From NCBI RefSeq assembly GCF_000374865.1, contig NZ_KB895454.1:124001-188000 (forward strand): 64,000 nt of DNA, in the 5' to 3' direction. Under the pieces are notes generated by a model. The model ran no database searches and was not told the DNA's origin. It saw only the letters and a list, made by a program, of their open reading frames with translations. Position numbers and translations under genes: made by a program. Numbering within the stretch: position 1 is the stretch's first letter; every line of letters starts with the position of its first letter. The stretch comes from Arthrobacter sp. 135MFCol5.1 (GTDB lineage: Bacteria; Actinomycetota; Actinomycetes; Actinomycetales; Micrococcaceae). Shown here piece after piece: positions 43,261 through 52,573 of the stretch.

Positions 43261-44349
43261 CTAGCCCACGGCTCCGTGTCCGGCAGCCACTTCTTCGCCC
43301 GGCCGTACCGGACCCGGCGGTGTGCCGTCCCCGAAGGGCCGGCCGCCAAGCGCTTCGCGGCCATGCGGGGTCAGCCAGCCAGCCAGGTCCGGCCCCTTCG
43401 GCACGATCCCGGTGGGGTTGATGTCCTCGTGGACGATGTAGTAATGCTGCTTGATCTGGACGAAATCGGTGGTATCACCGAAGCCCGGAGTTTGGAACAG
43501 GTCCCGGGCGTAGCCCCAGAGCGCGGGCATCTCACTGAGCTTTTGCCGGTTGCACTTGAAGTGGCCGTGGTAAACGGCGTCGAAGCGGGCCAGCGTGGTG
43601 AAGAGCCTGACGTCCGCTTCGGTGATGGTATCGCCGACGAGGTACCGCTGGCGCGAGAGCCGCTCTTCGAGCCAGTCCAGGGCCGTCCAGAGCCGGTCGT
43701 ACGCGGCGTCGTAGGCCTCCTGCGAACCGGCGAAACCGCAGCGGTAGACGCCGTTGTTGACTTCGGTGAAGACGCGCTTGTTGATCCGGTCGATCTCCCC
43801 GCGGAGGTGCTCCGGGTAGAGTTCCGGTGCGCCCGGCCGGTGGAAATCCACCCATTCGGTGGAAAAGTCGAGCGTGATCTGCGGGAAGTTGTTGGTCACG
43901 ACTTCGCCGGTTGGTATATCCACGACGGCGGGGACGGTGATGCCCCGCGGATAGTCAGGGAAACGCTTGAAATAGGCCTCTTGGATGCGCTCAATGCCCA
44001 GGACGGGATCAACGCCACCGGGATCGAGGTCGAACGTCCAGGACCGGGCATCGTGGGTAGGTCCGGGCTGGCCCAGTGAGATGACGTCTTCAAGGCCCAG
44101 CAGCCTGCGGACTATGACCGTTCGGTTGGCCCACGGGCAAGCCCTGGCGGCAATGAGCCGGTACCGTCCCGCTTCCACCGGCCAGCCGGGTTCACCGTTG
44201 CTGCCGGGGGCGGCATCCCTGGTGATGCGGTCTTCGATGTAGTTGGTGTCACGGGTGAACTCCGCACCGCCGGTCACATATGCGCCTCGGGTGCTGTGCT
44301 CGGTGCTGTGGTCCGTCGCTGTGGGACTGCTGTCGGTTTCCTGGCTCAT
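43261..44349 (-). CDS. Xi-class glutathione S-transferase family protein (hydroquinone reductase type)
   Basis: This is a 362-residue protein of the Xi-class GST group, whose members reduce glutathionyl-hydroquinones. The catalytic Cys71 lies in ARACPWANRT, the family signature. The C-terminal helical domain contains RYLVGDTITEADVRLFTTLARFDAVYHGHFKCN, another Xi-class mark. The C-terminal about 30 residues are Pro/Gly-rich and probably disordered. Most actinobacteria make mycothiol rather than glutathione, and mshC is in this window, so the thiol used here may be mycothiol; this is inference. Confidence 0.88.
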   Translation of the reverse strand: MSQETDSSPTATDHSTEHSTRGAYVTGGAEFTRDTNYIEDRITRDAAPGSNGEPGWPVEAGRYRLIAARACPWANRTVIVRRLLGLEDVISLGQPGPTHDARSWTFDLDPGGVDPVLGIERIQEAYFKRFPDYPRGITVPAVVDIPTGEVVTNNFPQITLDFSTEWVDFHRPGAPELYPEHLRGEIDRINKRVFTEVNNGVYRCGFAGSQEAYDAAYDRLWTALDWLEERLSRQRYLVGDTITEADVRLFTTLARFDAVYHGHFKCNRQKLSEMPALWGYARDLFQTPGFGDTTDFVQIKQHYYIVHEDINPTGIVPKGPDLAGWLTPHGREALGGRPFGDGTPPGPVRPGEEVAAGHGAVG

Positions 44350-44379
44350 GGCACTAGCGTATGCGTCCGGCTCAACAAT

Positions 44380-45120
44380 TCAGGCGCCGCCAAGCAGGAT
44401 CCGGGAGACGGGCAGCCAGGCCGCAAGCCATGAGCCGGCCACGAGCGCGCTGAAGATGGTGATCCAGACGGCGGACGGCACGGAGGTGGCGCGGTACAGC
44501 AGGTATGCGTCGGAACTTTCCAGGCGGTCGCGACGCCGGAGGTGGACGTGGGTGAGTTTGGCCAGGTCCCGGACTGCGGCCACGAGCAAGGCGAGGCCGA
44601 AGATGACGGCGGCATGTCCGGCAGCCGAGGCCGTTGCCAGGAACGTGAGGGCAGCGGCGCCGGCCATGGCGGTCAGGGTGATGAGGAATCCGGCAAGGTT
44701 GCGAAGGAACAGTATTGACGCGGCCAGGACCACCACGCTTGCCGCCATGGCTGCGGCACCCCACCCGGTGACTCCGCACCACACGAACGCCGCACCAACG
44801 AGTGCCGGGACCGGATAGCCCCAGAAACACGACCAGGCAGCGGCAACACGGCTCCGGCTGTAGGCAGTCGTTGTTCCGGAGTGGTCCAGACGGAGCCGGA
44901 TCCCGGACAGCCGCTGGCCCGAGGTTACGGCGGCAACCGCGTGGCCCAGTTCGTGAGTTGCGGTGGCAAGGAGTCCAAAGTAGCGCCAGGAACGGCGCGG
45001 GATGGACAGCGCCGTGGCTGCTGCCAGGGACAGCAACATCTCTACCCAGGTGATGTTGGGCACGGGTGCCTGGGAGAAGGCCGCCGCGAAGGTGTTCCAT
45101 ACGCCAGCTGGGCTGTCCAA
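44380..45120 (-). CDS. M50 family metallopeptidase-like membrane protein
   Basis: This is a 246-residue membrane protein with about six hydrophobic segments and the zinc motif HELGH near residue 56 of the chosen form. It resembles actinobacterial peptidase_M50B proteins. The start is taken as TTG 45118-45120 because AGGAGG lies 5 bases before it. The open frame continues upstream through the DUF4193 terminator, which argues against a longer form. The second zinc ligand is not obvious to me, so protease activity is unproven. It is separate from the M50 gene near 60000. Confidence 0.72.
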   Translation of the reverse strand: MDSPAGVWNTFAAAFSQAPVPNITWVEMLLSLAAATALSIPRRSWRYFGLLATATHELGHAVAAVTSGQRLSGIRLRLDHSGTTTAYSRSRVAAAWSCFWGYPVPALVGAAFVWCGVTGWGAAAMAASVVVLAASILFLRNLAGFLITLTAMAGAAALTFLATASAAGHAAVIFGLALLVAAVRDLAKLTHVHLRRRDRLESSDAYLLYRATSVPSAVWITIFSALVAGSWLAAWLPVSRILLGGA

Positions 45121-45200
45121 CGCTGCCTCCTGGCTGCCGGGTCGTCGTCGTAAGTTCCTTGACGGCACGTTACCCACTTTGTCTGGGTGAACGCTTAAAA

Positions 45201-45234
45201 CCGGAAGGCACGCCTTGTGCGGCGTGCCTTCCGG
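45201..45234 (-). terminator. Terminator downstream of the DUF4193 gene
   Basis: CCGGAAGGCACGCC (45201-45214) pairs perfectly with 45221-45234, a 14-bp stem with a 6-base loop. It is 46 bases past the DUF4193 stop. On the minus strand it is followed by TTTTAAGCG, giving a T run. Confidence 0.85.
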
Positions 45235-45280
45235 ATGGTTTTCACGAGGGTCCAGGTGTTTTGCCCGGAACTGTTTCTTC

Positions 45281-45583
45281 CTAGCCTTCGCACTCAGTGC
45301 AGTAGCTGTGGCCGTCTTTCTGGCGCGCAATCTGGGACCGGTGCCGGACCAGGAAACAGGAGTAGCAGGTGAATTCGTCCTCTGCCTGCGGAATGACCTG
45401 GACTACGAGTTCCTCAGCGACGAATTCGCCGCCAGGGACGCCGGCGCCGTCCAGCCCGTCAGCTTCGTCCAACTCCTGCACAACACTGCGGGCGTCGGGA
45501 GCATTTGCTGACTGGAGCTGCTCAAGTGAGTTGTCCTGCGATTCCTTGACGTCGGAACGCAGTTCATCGTAATCGGTTGCCAC
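45281..45583 (-). CDS. DUF4193 family protein
   Basis: This 100-residue actinobacterial protein starts VATDYDELRSD at GTG 45581-45583. The C-terminus holds C-x2-C and C-x2-C pairs in TCYSCFLVRHRSQIARQ and SYCTECEG, which should bind a zinc ion, plus an acidic middle. DUF4193 proteins are small and of unknown function. The longer upstream frame is not used because the family starts here. It ends before a strong terminator. Confidence 0.88.
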   Translation of the reverse strand: MATDYDELRSDVKESQDNSLEQLQSANAPDARSVVQELDEADGLDGAGVPGGEFVAEELVVQVIPQAEDEFTCYSCFLVRHRSQIARQKDGHSYCTECEG

Positions 45584-45745
45584 TTTAGGTGCTTCTCTTT
45601 TCTTTGATTGGCTGTCGGGTATGAAACGTACAGCATCCGGCCCGTATTCCCCAATAGGAAGCGCCGCGGACGCTGTGGATTTAGGCGGCTTCGATGTGGA
45701 TCTGCGCAGGGTCAGCCGGAGCCGTGGGGCCCTAAAATTGGGACT

Positions 45746-45967
45746 ATGAGCACGGAGCTGGAGATCGCTTTGGTGTTGGGGACCGCACTCCTGTGGATGG
45801 CGGTGACGCTGACCATCCTGTCCGCCATTGACCGTCCGGAACGCAAAGCGCGGCGCCAGGAACGGCGTGATGTCCGGACGGAGAAACGTCGGATCGAGTA
45901 CCGGCCTGCCGTGGCCGGTTCGCGTATCCACCGCCATTCCCGTCCCCGCAGGTTGCATCCGCACTGA
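45746..45967 (+). CDS. Small membrane protein of unknown function
   Basis: This is a 73-residue protein. MSTELEIALVLGTALLWMAVTLTILSAI gives one strong transmembrane helix near residues 5-28. It is followed by a very basic tail (RPERKARRQERR, then RRIEYRPAV...RHSRPRRLH). No family is recognised. The ATG at 45746 is preceded by no strong ribosome site, so the call is tentative. It lies divergently from the DUF4193 gene. Confidence 0.5.
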   Translation: MSTELEIALVLGTALLWMAVTLTILSAIDRPERKARRQERRDVRTEKRRIEYRPAVAGSRIHRHSRPRRLHPH

Positions 45968-46132
45968 CGGCTTGTGGGCGGGTGGGCACACGGCGACCAG
46001 GCGGGCGGCGAGGCTGCCCGGTGCGGCTCGGCGCCCACCGTTGGACACGCTCCCTGGGAGCCCTCCACACACCGCAAGCCGGCTGCATAGTCAAGTCTTG
46101 ACGAGGTTCTCAACGCCGCTGACACTTTCACG

Positions 46133-46324
46133 ATGGGAGTAAGCGAAGAGTTGCGGGCCCTCGGCGAAGTGGTGGACCGGTTGGCAGCGAGGTTTCCTAC
46201 GCTGTCCAGGGAGCAGATCGAAGACGTGGTGCAGCAGGAGCACAGCATGCTTGATACCGGGAGGGTGCGCGCTTTCATACCGGTGCTTGTCGAGCATGCG
46301 GCGAGGGACCGGCTTTCGCAATAG
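46133..46324 (+). CDS. Three-helix bundle dimerisation domain protein
   Basis: This is a 63-residue acidic helical protein. GVSEELRALGEVVDRLAARFPTL, REQIEDVVQQEHSMLD and VRAFIPVLVEHAARDRLSQ form three helices of the small actinobacterial three-helix bundle family. Such domains usually occur as standalone proteins or beside signalling enzymes; the role is unknown. The ATG at 46133 has no obvious ribosome site nearby. It is convergent with the quinone oxidoreductase gene, with 36 bases between stops. Confidence 0.65.
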   Translation: MGVSEELRALGEVVDRLAARFPTLSREQIEDVVQQEHSMLDTGRVRAFIPVLVEHAARDRLSQ

Positions 46325-46360
46325 TGCCCAGGCGGCGTCGCCGCCGCCGGTCCCCGCCGG

Positions 46361-47380
46361 TTACGGCGCGACGTCGATGAGCACCTTTCCGACGATGCCC
46401 TGTTCAACGGCGTCGTGCGCAGCGGCGGTCTCTTCAAGGGGGAAGCGGGTCAGCGGCAGCCCGTAGTCTTCGCCGACCCGGAGCGCGCCGGCCTCAAGGG
46501 CTCCGGAGACCGCAGCAACCGCATCCTGTTTCTGTTCGTCAGTCACCGTGTAGGTGAGGATGAATTGCAGCCGGACGTTTTTCGTCATGCCCTCGCGGAT
46601 GGGCACGGTCAGTGACTCCCCGGGGTTTGCGGCGTAGACGGAGATCGTCCCGCCCGGCTTGAGCACCTCCAGGCCTGCCTCGATGTTTGCCGGAGCGTTA
46701 ACCTCCACAATGGTGTCCACACCGTCCGGGGCCGCGTCGCGGACAGCACGCACCACGTCGTCGGTCCGGTAATTGATGACCGTGCCTGCTCCCGCCCGCC
46801 GGGCCAGTTCCGCTTTGTGGTCGCCGCTGACGGTGGTGATGACGGTTGCCCCGGCCCATCGTGCCAACTGGATGGCTGCATGACCCACTGCCCCCGCGCC
46901 GCCGGTGACAAGGACGGTCCGTCCGGCCAGGGCCCCGGGGGAGAGCCGGGACGGTCCGCCTTCGCTTGAGGTGAGGGCCCGGTGGGCAGTCAAAGCAGGG
47001 ATGCCGAGTGAGGCGCCGGCGTCAAAGGACTCTCCGTCCGGAAGAGGCACAACCTTTCCGGCCGGGACAGTGACGTACTCCTGTGCGGTGCCTTCGTTGC
47101 CGCCCCACGCGACATCCCAGAGCCAGACACGGTCCCCGACGCCGAACCTGGCTACCCCGGCACCTACGGCATCGATCACCCCGGCTCCGTCCTGGTTGGG
47201 AACCTTGGGCGCGTCCAGTTTCCTGCTCCCGCCGCCGGAGCGTGACTTCCAGTCAGTAGGGTTCACTCCGGACACCAGCAGCCGGACCCTGACCTCGTCC
47301 TGGCCGGGGTCCACCAAGGGCCTGTCGCGGAGCTTCAGGACCGCCGATGGGCCCGTCTCTTCGTACACGATGGCCTTCAT
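46361..47380 (-). CDS. NADPH:quinone oxidoreductase-like protein
   Basis: This is a 339-residue medium-chain dehydrogenase/reductase without catalytic zinc ligands. The first part contains GVNPTDWKSRSG and VPNQDGAGVIDAVG. The Rossmann motif is TGGAGAVGHAAIQLARWAG at about residues 155-175. The C-terminal half includes EVNAPANIEAGLEVLKPGG. Its substrate is not deducible; quinones and reactive carbonyls are common in this group. It is unlike the 310-residue relative at 6450. Confidence 0.82.
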   Translation of the reverse strand: MKAIVYEETGPSAVLKLRDRPLVDPGQDEVRVRLLVSGVNPTDWKSRSGGGSRKLDAPKVPNQDGAGVIDAVGAGVARFGVGDRVWLWDVAWGGNEGTAQEYVTVPAGKVVPLPDGESFDAGASLGIPALTAHRALTSSEGGPSRLSPGALAGRTVLVTGGAGAVGHAAIQLARWAGATVITTVSGDHKAELARRAGAGTVINYRTDDVVRAVRDAAPDGVDTIVEVNAPANIEAGLEVLKPGGTISVYAANPGESLTVPIREGMTKNVRLQFILTYTVTDEQKQDAVAAVSGALEAGALRVGEDYGLPLTRFPLEETAAAHDAVEQGIVGKVLIDVAP

Positions 47381-47507
47381 GTCTTCTCCCTATCCACGTT
47401 CGGCTGTAAGTACCGCTCCAACTTACCGCGCCCGCACAGTGCCACTGCAGGTTGTTCGTGCCGCGTGGCCCCCGTTGCGTGGCCCGAAACCTTCCCGCTT
47501 CCGGCGC

Positions 47508-49121
47508 CTAGAACCGGTCTGTGCCGCGGAGGGACCGAGGGCGCCCGTCCGGGTCCACGACAAGCCGGTACAGGGGATCGGCCCAGAGCCGGTGGAGGGG
47601 CGGCAGGGGCTCTATGGTGTGGCGCTGCACCTGTCCGGGAGGCCGAGGAGCGCGGCGCCCGTTTCGGTGCCACTGCGCAAGGGCATCGGCAGTGCTGTTC
47701 CACAAGTCCAGGCCGGCCGTCGGCTCAAGGAGCCGCGGGTCGTCGGGGTCCAGCCCCAGGTGCTCGGTCCACAGCTGGATCCGTAGCTCCCTGGCCAACG
47801 GCCCGGATCGGGCAGGTTGGCCGGCCTCGCCGGGGCTGCCTCTTTCCGGTTGGGAGGTATCGACGACGGCGCACGTCAGTTCGCTGTCAGTGGTCCAGGA
47901 CCGGCGGTTGAAATTGTCCGATCCGCAGGTAAACCAGGTGTCGTCGATAATGCAGATTTTGGCGTGGACGTAGATCGGCGTGCTGTCGCTGTTCTCCAGG
48001 TCGAAGACGCCAACCCGGTCCGGTGCGGCCCGCCGGAGCATGGAGACGGCACGCTGTTGGCCCAGCCGCCTGGGCGGGCCGCCCAGCCGACCGTCAGAGT
48101 CCGGATAGCGGGGGACGACGATGATCACCTGGAGCGAAGGGTTGCGCTCCAACGCGGTTGCGATTCCGGCCGCGACATCTGTTGACCACAAATACTGGTC
48201 CTCGATGTAGATGAGGGAACGGGCCTGCGAGAAGGCTTTCGCGTAGGCGCGGGCAATGCTGCGCTCGCCGTTGGGAGCGAACGGGAAGGGTGGATGCTTC
48301 CGGCCGTACGTACGCAGCAGCTGGACCGCGTGCGGGCCCGCCGGCGGCGGGGGTGGGGCAGCGTCAGGCAGGGGCCGGGGGTGACGGGGCATCCGGGCCA
48401 GGCGCTGCAGCAACATGCGGTATGGCGTGTGCCGGTCCAACGGGTGGGGATCGTTCCAGCGTTCAGCGAAGACCGCCAGGACATCAGCCACTACGGGGCC
48501 ACGCAGCTCCAGCGCGGCGTCGTGCCAGGGGGGCCGCTGACCGTACTTGGGGTCCATCTTCACCGCCTGCGGGTCACCGCCATGGCGGGCGTCATCCCGG
48601 CGGCTGTGTGAGAGGTCCAGCCCGCCAACGAAAGCGACGTCCTTCGATGGGTCGTCGCGACGGCGGATCACCACCAGTTTCTGGTGATGGGAACCGAAGA
48701 GGCGCACCCGCTGGTCCAGCAGCGCTTCGCCGCCTGAATCGTTGATTCGCCTGCTGAGCAGTTCGTTGGAGCGTCCACTGATGGGGGCCGATATCCGCTC
48801 TCCATGGGACCGCCAAACGAGTCCACGGACTTCCACCCCTGCCCGGGCCAGCTCCGCCAGCACCGTGCCAATCGTTGGGCCGTCAGCGGAAAGCCGCTCA
48901 TCGGCATCCCCCCGCCAGTCCGTGAACCACACCCGGTCACCGGCCTTGAGAGCCGACAATTCCCCGTGCAAGCGGGAAAAGTAGGACGCCCCGTGAATCA
49001 AGGGCCGCACCAGGTTTCCCTCCGACCACGCTGGTGATCCGTCGTTCAACGCTTGCACGGCACTGGCAGGATTTCCGCGCTCGGACCTGCTCAAAAACCA
49101 CTTGCGGGCGATGTTGTCCAA
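47508..49121 (-). CDS. Phospholipase D family protein
   Basis: This is a 537-residue protein with two HKD-type catalytic motifs: H146-x-K148 in SHHQKLVVIRRRDD, and HAKICIIDDTWF around residue 400. Together they form the active site of phospholipase D and cardiolipin-synthase-like enzymes. The starting TTG at 49119-49121 follows AAGGAG by 6 bases; the open frame upstream has no family features. There is no obvious signal peptide or membrane helix. Its substrate may be phospholipids or nucleic acids. Confidence 0.83.
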   Translation of the reverse strand: MDNIARKWFLSRSERGNPASAVQALNDGSPAWSEGNLVRPLIHGASYFSRLHGELSALKAGDRVWFTDWRGDADERLSADGPTIGTVLAELARAGVEVRGLVWRSHGERISAPISGRSNELLSRRINDSGGEALLDQRVRLFGSHHQKLVVIRRRDDPSKDVAFVGGLDLSHSRRDDARHGGDPQAVKMDPKYGQRPPWHDAALELRGPVVADVLAVFAERWNDPHPLDRHTPYRMLLQRLARMPRHPRPLPDAAPPPPPAGPHAVQLLRTYGRKHPPFPFAPNGERSIARAYAKAFSQARSLIYIEDQYLWSTDVAAGIATALERNPSLQVIIVVPRYPDSDGRLGGPPRRLGQQRAVSMLRRAAPDRVGVFDLENSDSTPIYVHAKICIIDDTWFTCGSDNFNRRSWTTDSELTCAVVDTSQPERGSPGEAGQPARSGPLARELRIQLWTEHLGLDPDDPRLLEPTAGLDLWNSTADALAQWHRNGRRAPRPPGQVQRHTIEPLPPLHRLWADPLYRLVVDPDGRPRSLRGTDRF

Positions 49122-49328
49122 TCGGCGCTCCTTGTCGGGGCCCCGGGGCAGGCCGCTTCGTTCCCAAACTAGCCCATGGACGCGGCCCGCGGCGGTATCT
49201 CCGGGAGTGGCCGTTTCCTTGTTGTTCCGGGGAAAATTGGGAAAATTGTTACCCCTGTGCAGGTTATTTCGACCGCATCGACAGTACGATGAGCACGTTC
49301 CAGTCACTTCTGACACCTGGGGGAAACC

Positions 49329-49841
49329 TTGAGCTATCCGCAATACCCGTCGCAGCAGCCCTATCCGCCGCAGCAGTATCCGTCCCAGCAGTCCTGGCCC
49401 GGCGGGGAACCCCCGCTCTGGGCCCCTTACTATGGCGCCCCGTTCCCGGTGGCGGTCAAGCGGTTCTTCAAGAAGTATGCAGCCTTCTCCGGCCGGGCCA
49501 GCAGGAGCGAATACTGGTGGTGGACGCTCGTCGCCATCATCGTCGGCATCGTCCTGAACATCATCATCAGCTCCGGCATGGTGGCGTCAACGTCGACTTA
49601 CGGCAGCGCTCCGCAGCTGGGTCCTGGAGCAGTTGTCGGACTGATCCTGGTCATGATCTGGGGCCTGGCCACCATCGTCCCGTCGCTGGCCTTGACGGTC
49701 CGCCGCCTGCACGACAGCAACAAGAGCGGCTGGCTGATCCTGCTGGGACTCATTCCGTTCGCGGGAGCGATCATCCTGTTGGTCTTCACCCTCATGGGGC
49801 CGGACCCGGCCGGGCAGCGGTTCGACCAGCCCACTCAATAA
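49329..49841 (+). CDS. DUF805 family membrane protein
   Basis: This is a 170-residue protein. The first 40 residues are a low-complexity Pro/Gln/Tyr stretch built on YPxQQ repeats. Then comes KRFFKKYAAFSGRASRSEYWWW, the DUF805 start, followed by three to four hydrophobic helices and LTVRRLHDSNKSGW. The family's function is unknown. The start is TTG at 49329 with a GGGGGAAA ribosome site 2-9 bases before it. It is divergent from the phospholipase D gene. Confidence 0.82.
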   Translation: MSYPQYPSQQPYPPQQYPSQQSWPGGEPPLWAPYYGAPFPVAVKRFFKKYAAFSGRASRSEYWWWTLVAIIVGIVLNIIISSGMVASTSTYGSAPQLGPGAVVGLILVMIWGLATIVPSLALTVRRLHDSNKSGWLILLGLIPFAGAIILLVFTLMGPDPAGQRFDQPTQ

Positions 49842-49877
49842 CCCAGCTGCCGGCCCGCCGGAAAGGCGGGGGTAAGG

Positions 49878-49910
49878 AAGAGGGGAAGACCACCATGGTC
49901 TTCCCCTCTT
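49878..49910. terminator. Bidirectional hairpin terminator
   Basis: AAGAGGGGAAGACCA pairs with TGGTCTTCCCCTCTT across a 3-base centre, a 15-bp stem. The element lies between the convergent DUF805 and NmrA-family genes. The A- and T-rich flanks suit both directions. Confidence 0.85.
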
Positions 49911-49970
49911 TCATGTCTTGGGCCCGTCGCATTCCCGGGTGGCGGCAGGTGCCGGCTGCAGCGTTTGGGA

Positions 49971-50888
49971 TCAGCGATCGGCCGTTGTCCGTGCCAGGTG
50001 ACCTTGGAGGACATCGCGGACCGAAGTCCACCGGTGCGGCCCGTACCGGTGGTTGTCGACATGGCGGAGTTCGGCCTGGCCGCTGAACATGCTGAAGAAA
50101 TACTGCATGCCCTGCCAGGCCGGAAAGGTTCCCTCCTTGTCCTTCGAGAAGCGGCGGCCGATCCTGCCCATCGCCGACAGGGTCCCGGTGGTTCCGGCCC
50201 ACTGCAGCGCAAAGGGCTTTCCCGTGAGTTCGGTCATGCTCCGGGCAACGGAACGGGCAGTGACCCGGTCACCGGCCACTTCGACAACCCGGGGCGCGTC
50301 CTTGTCGAGCGCGACAAGCGCGACGACGCGTGCCACATCATCTTTGGTGGTGAAGTCGAGGATTTGGTCGGCTGAGGACCAGTAGAGGACCCGGCGGCGC
50401 GAGAACAGGATCATGGGCGCCTGCCCGGTGAGCATGTCCGCAAACGCACCGTTCAGGACGGACGTCACGCGGAGGGGAGCGGCGTCGAGTTCCGCGGCGA
50501 AATCACGGCGGAGCTCGAAGTTCCGGTTGCTGCCGGGAGTGACGCGACGGTAGTCGGCGGAGTAATCCGACGGGATGAACCGCGCCACACCTGCCTCGAT
50601 GGCGGCTGCGAGGAGCGACCTTTGCGCGTCGATGATGACCGGACGCGCCCCGCTGACAGCCGAGATGACCGTGTCGACGCCGGACAGGGCAGAGACGAGG
50701 CCGGCGTGGTCCGTGTAGACGGCCTCGCGGACCTGCACGCGATCCGCCCCGCCGAAGACTTTCTGCGCCCTGCCGCTCCCGGGACGGGTAAGGACCCGGA
50801 CGAGCGTGTCGTGGCGCAGCAGCTCACGAACAATACGTTGGCCGAGATCGCCGGTGGCTCCGGCGACAAGGACGGTACTGGTAGTCAT
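49971..50888 (-). CDS. NmrA/isoflavone reductase-like NAD(P)-binding protein
   Basis: This is a 305-residue atypical SDR. VLVAGATGDLGQRIVRELL is the dinucleotide motif. The regions SGVDTVISAVSGARPVIIDAQ, ARFIPSDYSADYR and LRVTSVLNGAFADML are typical of the NmrA and isoflavone-reductase-like group. The ATG at 50886-50888 is chosen; an ATG 39 residues earlier lies in the tRNA terminator. The substrate is unknown. Confidence 0.82.
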   Translation of the reverse strand: MTTSTVLVAGATGDLGQRIVRELLRHDTLVRVLTRPGSGRAQKVFGGADRVQVREAVYTDHAGLVSALSGVDTVISAVSGARPVIIDAQRSLLAAAIEAGVARFIPSDYSADYRRVTPGSNRNFELRRDFAAELDAAPLRVTSVLNGAFADMLTGQAPMILFSRRRVLYWSSADQILDFTTKDDVARVVALVALDKDAPRVVEVAGDRVTARSVARSMTELTGKPFALQWAGTTGTLSAMGRIGRRFSKDKEGTFPAWQGMQYFFSMFSGQAELRHVDNHRYGPHRWTSVRDVLQGHLARTTADR

Positions 50889-50965
50889 GGCTGCCTTCCC
50901 GGTGGGATTGGTGGTGCGACGCCGGGAAGGAACCCCGGGGATCGCCTGGGGTTGCCCGGATACAG

Positions 50966-51001
50966 AAAAACCCCGGAAAATCATTGATTTTCCGGGGTTT
51001 C
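50966..51001 (-). terminator. Terminator of the tRNA-Leu gene
   Basis: AACCCCGGAAAATCA and TGATTTTCCGGGGTT form a 15-bp stem around a single centre base, with T runs on both sides. It is 7 bases after the tRNA 3' end on the minus strand. Confidence 0.85.
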
Positions 51002-51007
51002 CCAATG

Positions 51008-51090
51008 TGCGCGGAGGGGGACTTGAACCCCCACCCCCTTTCGAGGACTAGCACCTCAAGCTAGCGCGTCTGCCATTCCGCCACCCGCGC
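51008..51090 (-). tRNA. tRNA-Leu(GAG)
   Basis: The minus strand folds as a tRNA. The acceptor stem is GCGCGGG with TCCGCGC (one G-T pair), and the discriminator is A at 51008. The anticodon stem is CTAGC/GCTAG with the loop TTGAGGT, so the anticodon is GAG at 51055-51057, reading CUC and CUU codons. A long variable arm fits a leucine tRNA. The 3' end reads ACA, so CCA is not encoded. A strong terminator follows. Confidence 0.92.
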
Positions 51091-51259
51091 AGGTGGTATT
51101 TCGGGAAGCCGTCCCGCCTTTCAGCGTTTCGCGCCTCTCCGAAGCAGCGAGAAAAACTCTAACATGACTTTTCGGGAAGAACGAATCGGGCCGAATGGGT
51201 AGGCTGAGGACAGCGGTTCAGCTCGTGCCACCCAGTCATTCCCTACCAAGGAGATACCA

Positions 51260-52564
51260 ATGCCTGACGTCCTGCCCGAGGATGAAGTTGTCCGGATTTG
51301 CCAGGAACTCATCCGGATCGACACGTCCAACTACGGTGACGGATCGGGTCCGGGCGAGCGGGCAGCTGCTGAATACACCGCAGGGCTGATCGAGGAAGTG
51401 GGATTGGACGCGGAGATCTTCGAATCCGCCCCGGGCCGCGCCAGTGTTGTGAGCCGCTTGGCGGGGGAGGACCCTTCGGCAAGCGCCCTGGTGGTCCACG
51501 GCCACCTGGACGTCGTGCCCGCCCTGCGTGACCAGTGGTCAGTGGACCCGTTCGGCGCGGAACTGAAGGACGGGCTTATCTGGGGACGCGGCGCCGTCGA
51601 CATGAAGGACATGGATGCCATGATCCTGTCCGTCATGCGCAGCTTCGCCCGGGACGGCAGGAAGCCCAAGCGCGACATCATCTTTGCGTTCTTCGCCGAT
51701 GAGGAGGCCGGCGGCGTCTACGGCGCCCGGTACGCCGTGGACAACCGTCCCGAACTCTTCGAGGGCGCCACCGAGGCAATCTCGGAGGTGGGCGGTTTCT
51801 CCGCCACCATCGGCGGCCAGCGCACCTACCTGCTGCAAACCGCCGAGAAGGGGATCTCCTGGCTTCGGCTGGTGGCCCATGGCAGGGCCGGCCACGGCTC
51901 GCAGATCAACACGGACAACGCCATCACCCGACTGGCCGCGGCTGTCACCCGCATCGGCGAGTACAAATGGCCCATCGAGCTCACCCCCACGACCCGCCAG
52001 TTCCTTGACGGAGTGACTGAACTCACCGGAGTGGAGTTCGACGCCGACAACCCGGACCTCTTGCTGGACCAGCTTGGCACCGTGGCCCGCTTCGTCGGCG
52101 CCACCCTGCAGAACACCACCAACCCCACCCTCCTCAAGGGCGGTTACAAGCACAACGTCATTCCGGAGTCGGCCGAAGCCCTTGTCGACTGCCGCACGCT
52201 GCCCGGCCAGGAACAGCAGGTCCTGGAAATCGTCCGCGAGCTCGCCGGCACCGGCGTGGATGTGAGCTATGTCCACAACGACGTCTCATTGGAGGTTCCC
52301 TTCGCCGGGAATTTGGTGGACTCCATGATCGATGCCCTCCACAAGGAGGACCCGGGCGCCAAAGTGCTGCCCTACACCCTCTCCGGTGGCACGGACAACA
52401 AGTCGCTCAGCCGGCTGGGGATCACCGGCTACGGCTTCGCACCGTTGATGCTTCCGGACGAGCTCGACTTCACCGGTATGTTCCATGGGGTGGACGAGCG
52501 GGTCCCGGCCGATTCCCTCAAATTCGGCGCACGGGTGCTGAACACCCTGCTGACCAACTACTAG
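51260..52564 (+). CDS. M20 family metallopeptidase/deacylase
   Basis: This is a 434-residue dinuclear zinc hydrolase of the M20/M25/M40 family. HGHLDVVP holds the first metal ligand and the catalytic Asp. GRGAVDMKD holds the bridging Asp and DEEAGG the general-base Glu. A dimerisation or lid domain lies at about residues 195-320. The ATG follows AAGGAG by 6 bases. The gene is similar in position to mycobacterial Rv2141c near the mycothiol and proteasome genes. The substrate could be a dipeptide or N-acyl amino acid. Confidence 0.88.
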   Translation: MPDVLPEDEVVRICQELIRIDTSNYGDGSGPGERAAAEYTAGLIEEVGLDAEIFESAPGRASVVSRLAGEDPSASALVVHGHLDVVPALRDQWSVDPFGAELKDGLIWGRGAVDMKDMDAMILSVMRSFARDGRKPKRDIIFAFFADEEAGGVYGARYAVDNRPELFEGATEAISEVGGFSATIGGQRTYLLQTAEKGISWLRLVAHGRAGHGSQINTDNAITRLAAAVTRIGEYKWPIELTPTTRQFLDGVTELTGVEFDADNPDLLLDQLGTVARFVGATLQNTTNPTLLKGGYKHNVIPESAEALVDCRTLPGQEQQVLEIVRELAGTGVDVSYVHNDVSLEVPFAGNLVDSMIDALHKEDPGAKVLPYTLSGGTDNKSLSRLGITGYGFAPLMLPDELDFTGMFHGVDERVPADSLKFGARVLNTLLTNY

Positions 52565-52573
52565 GGGACGGCT

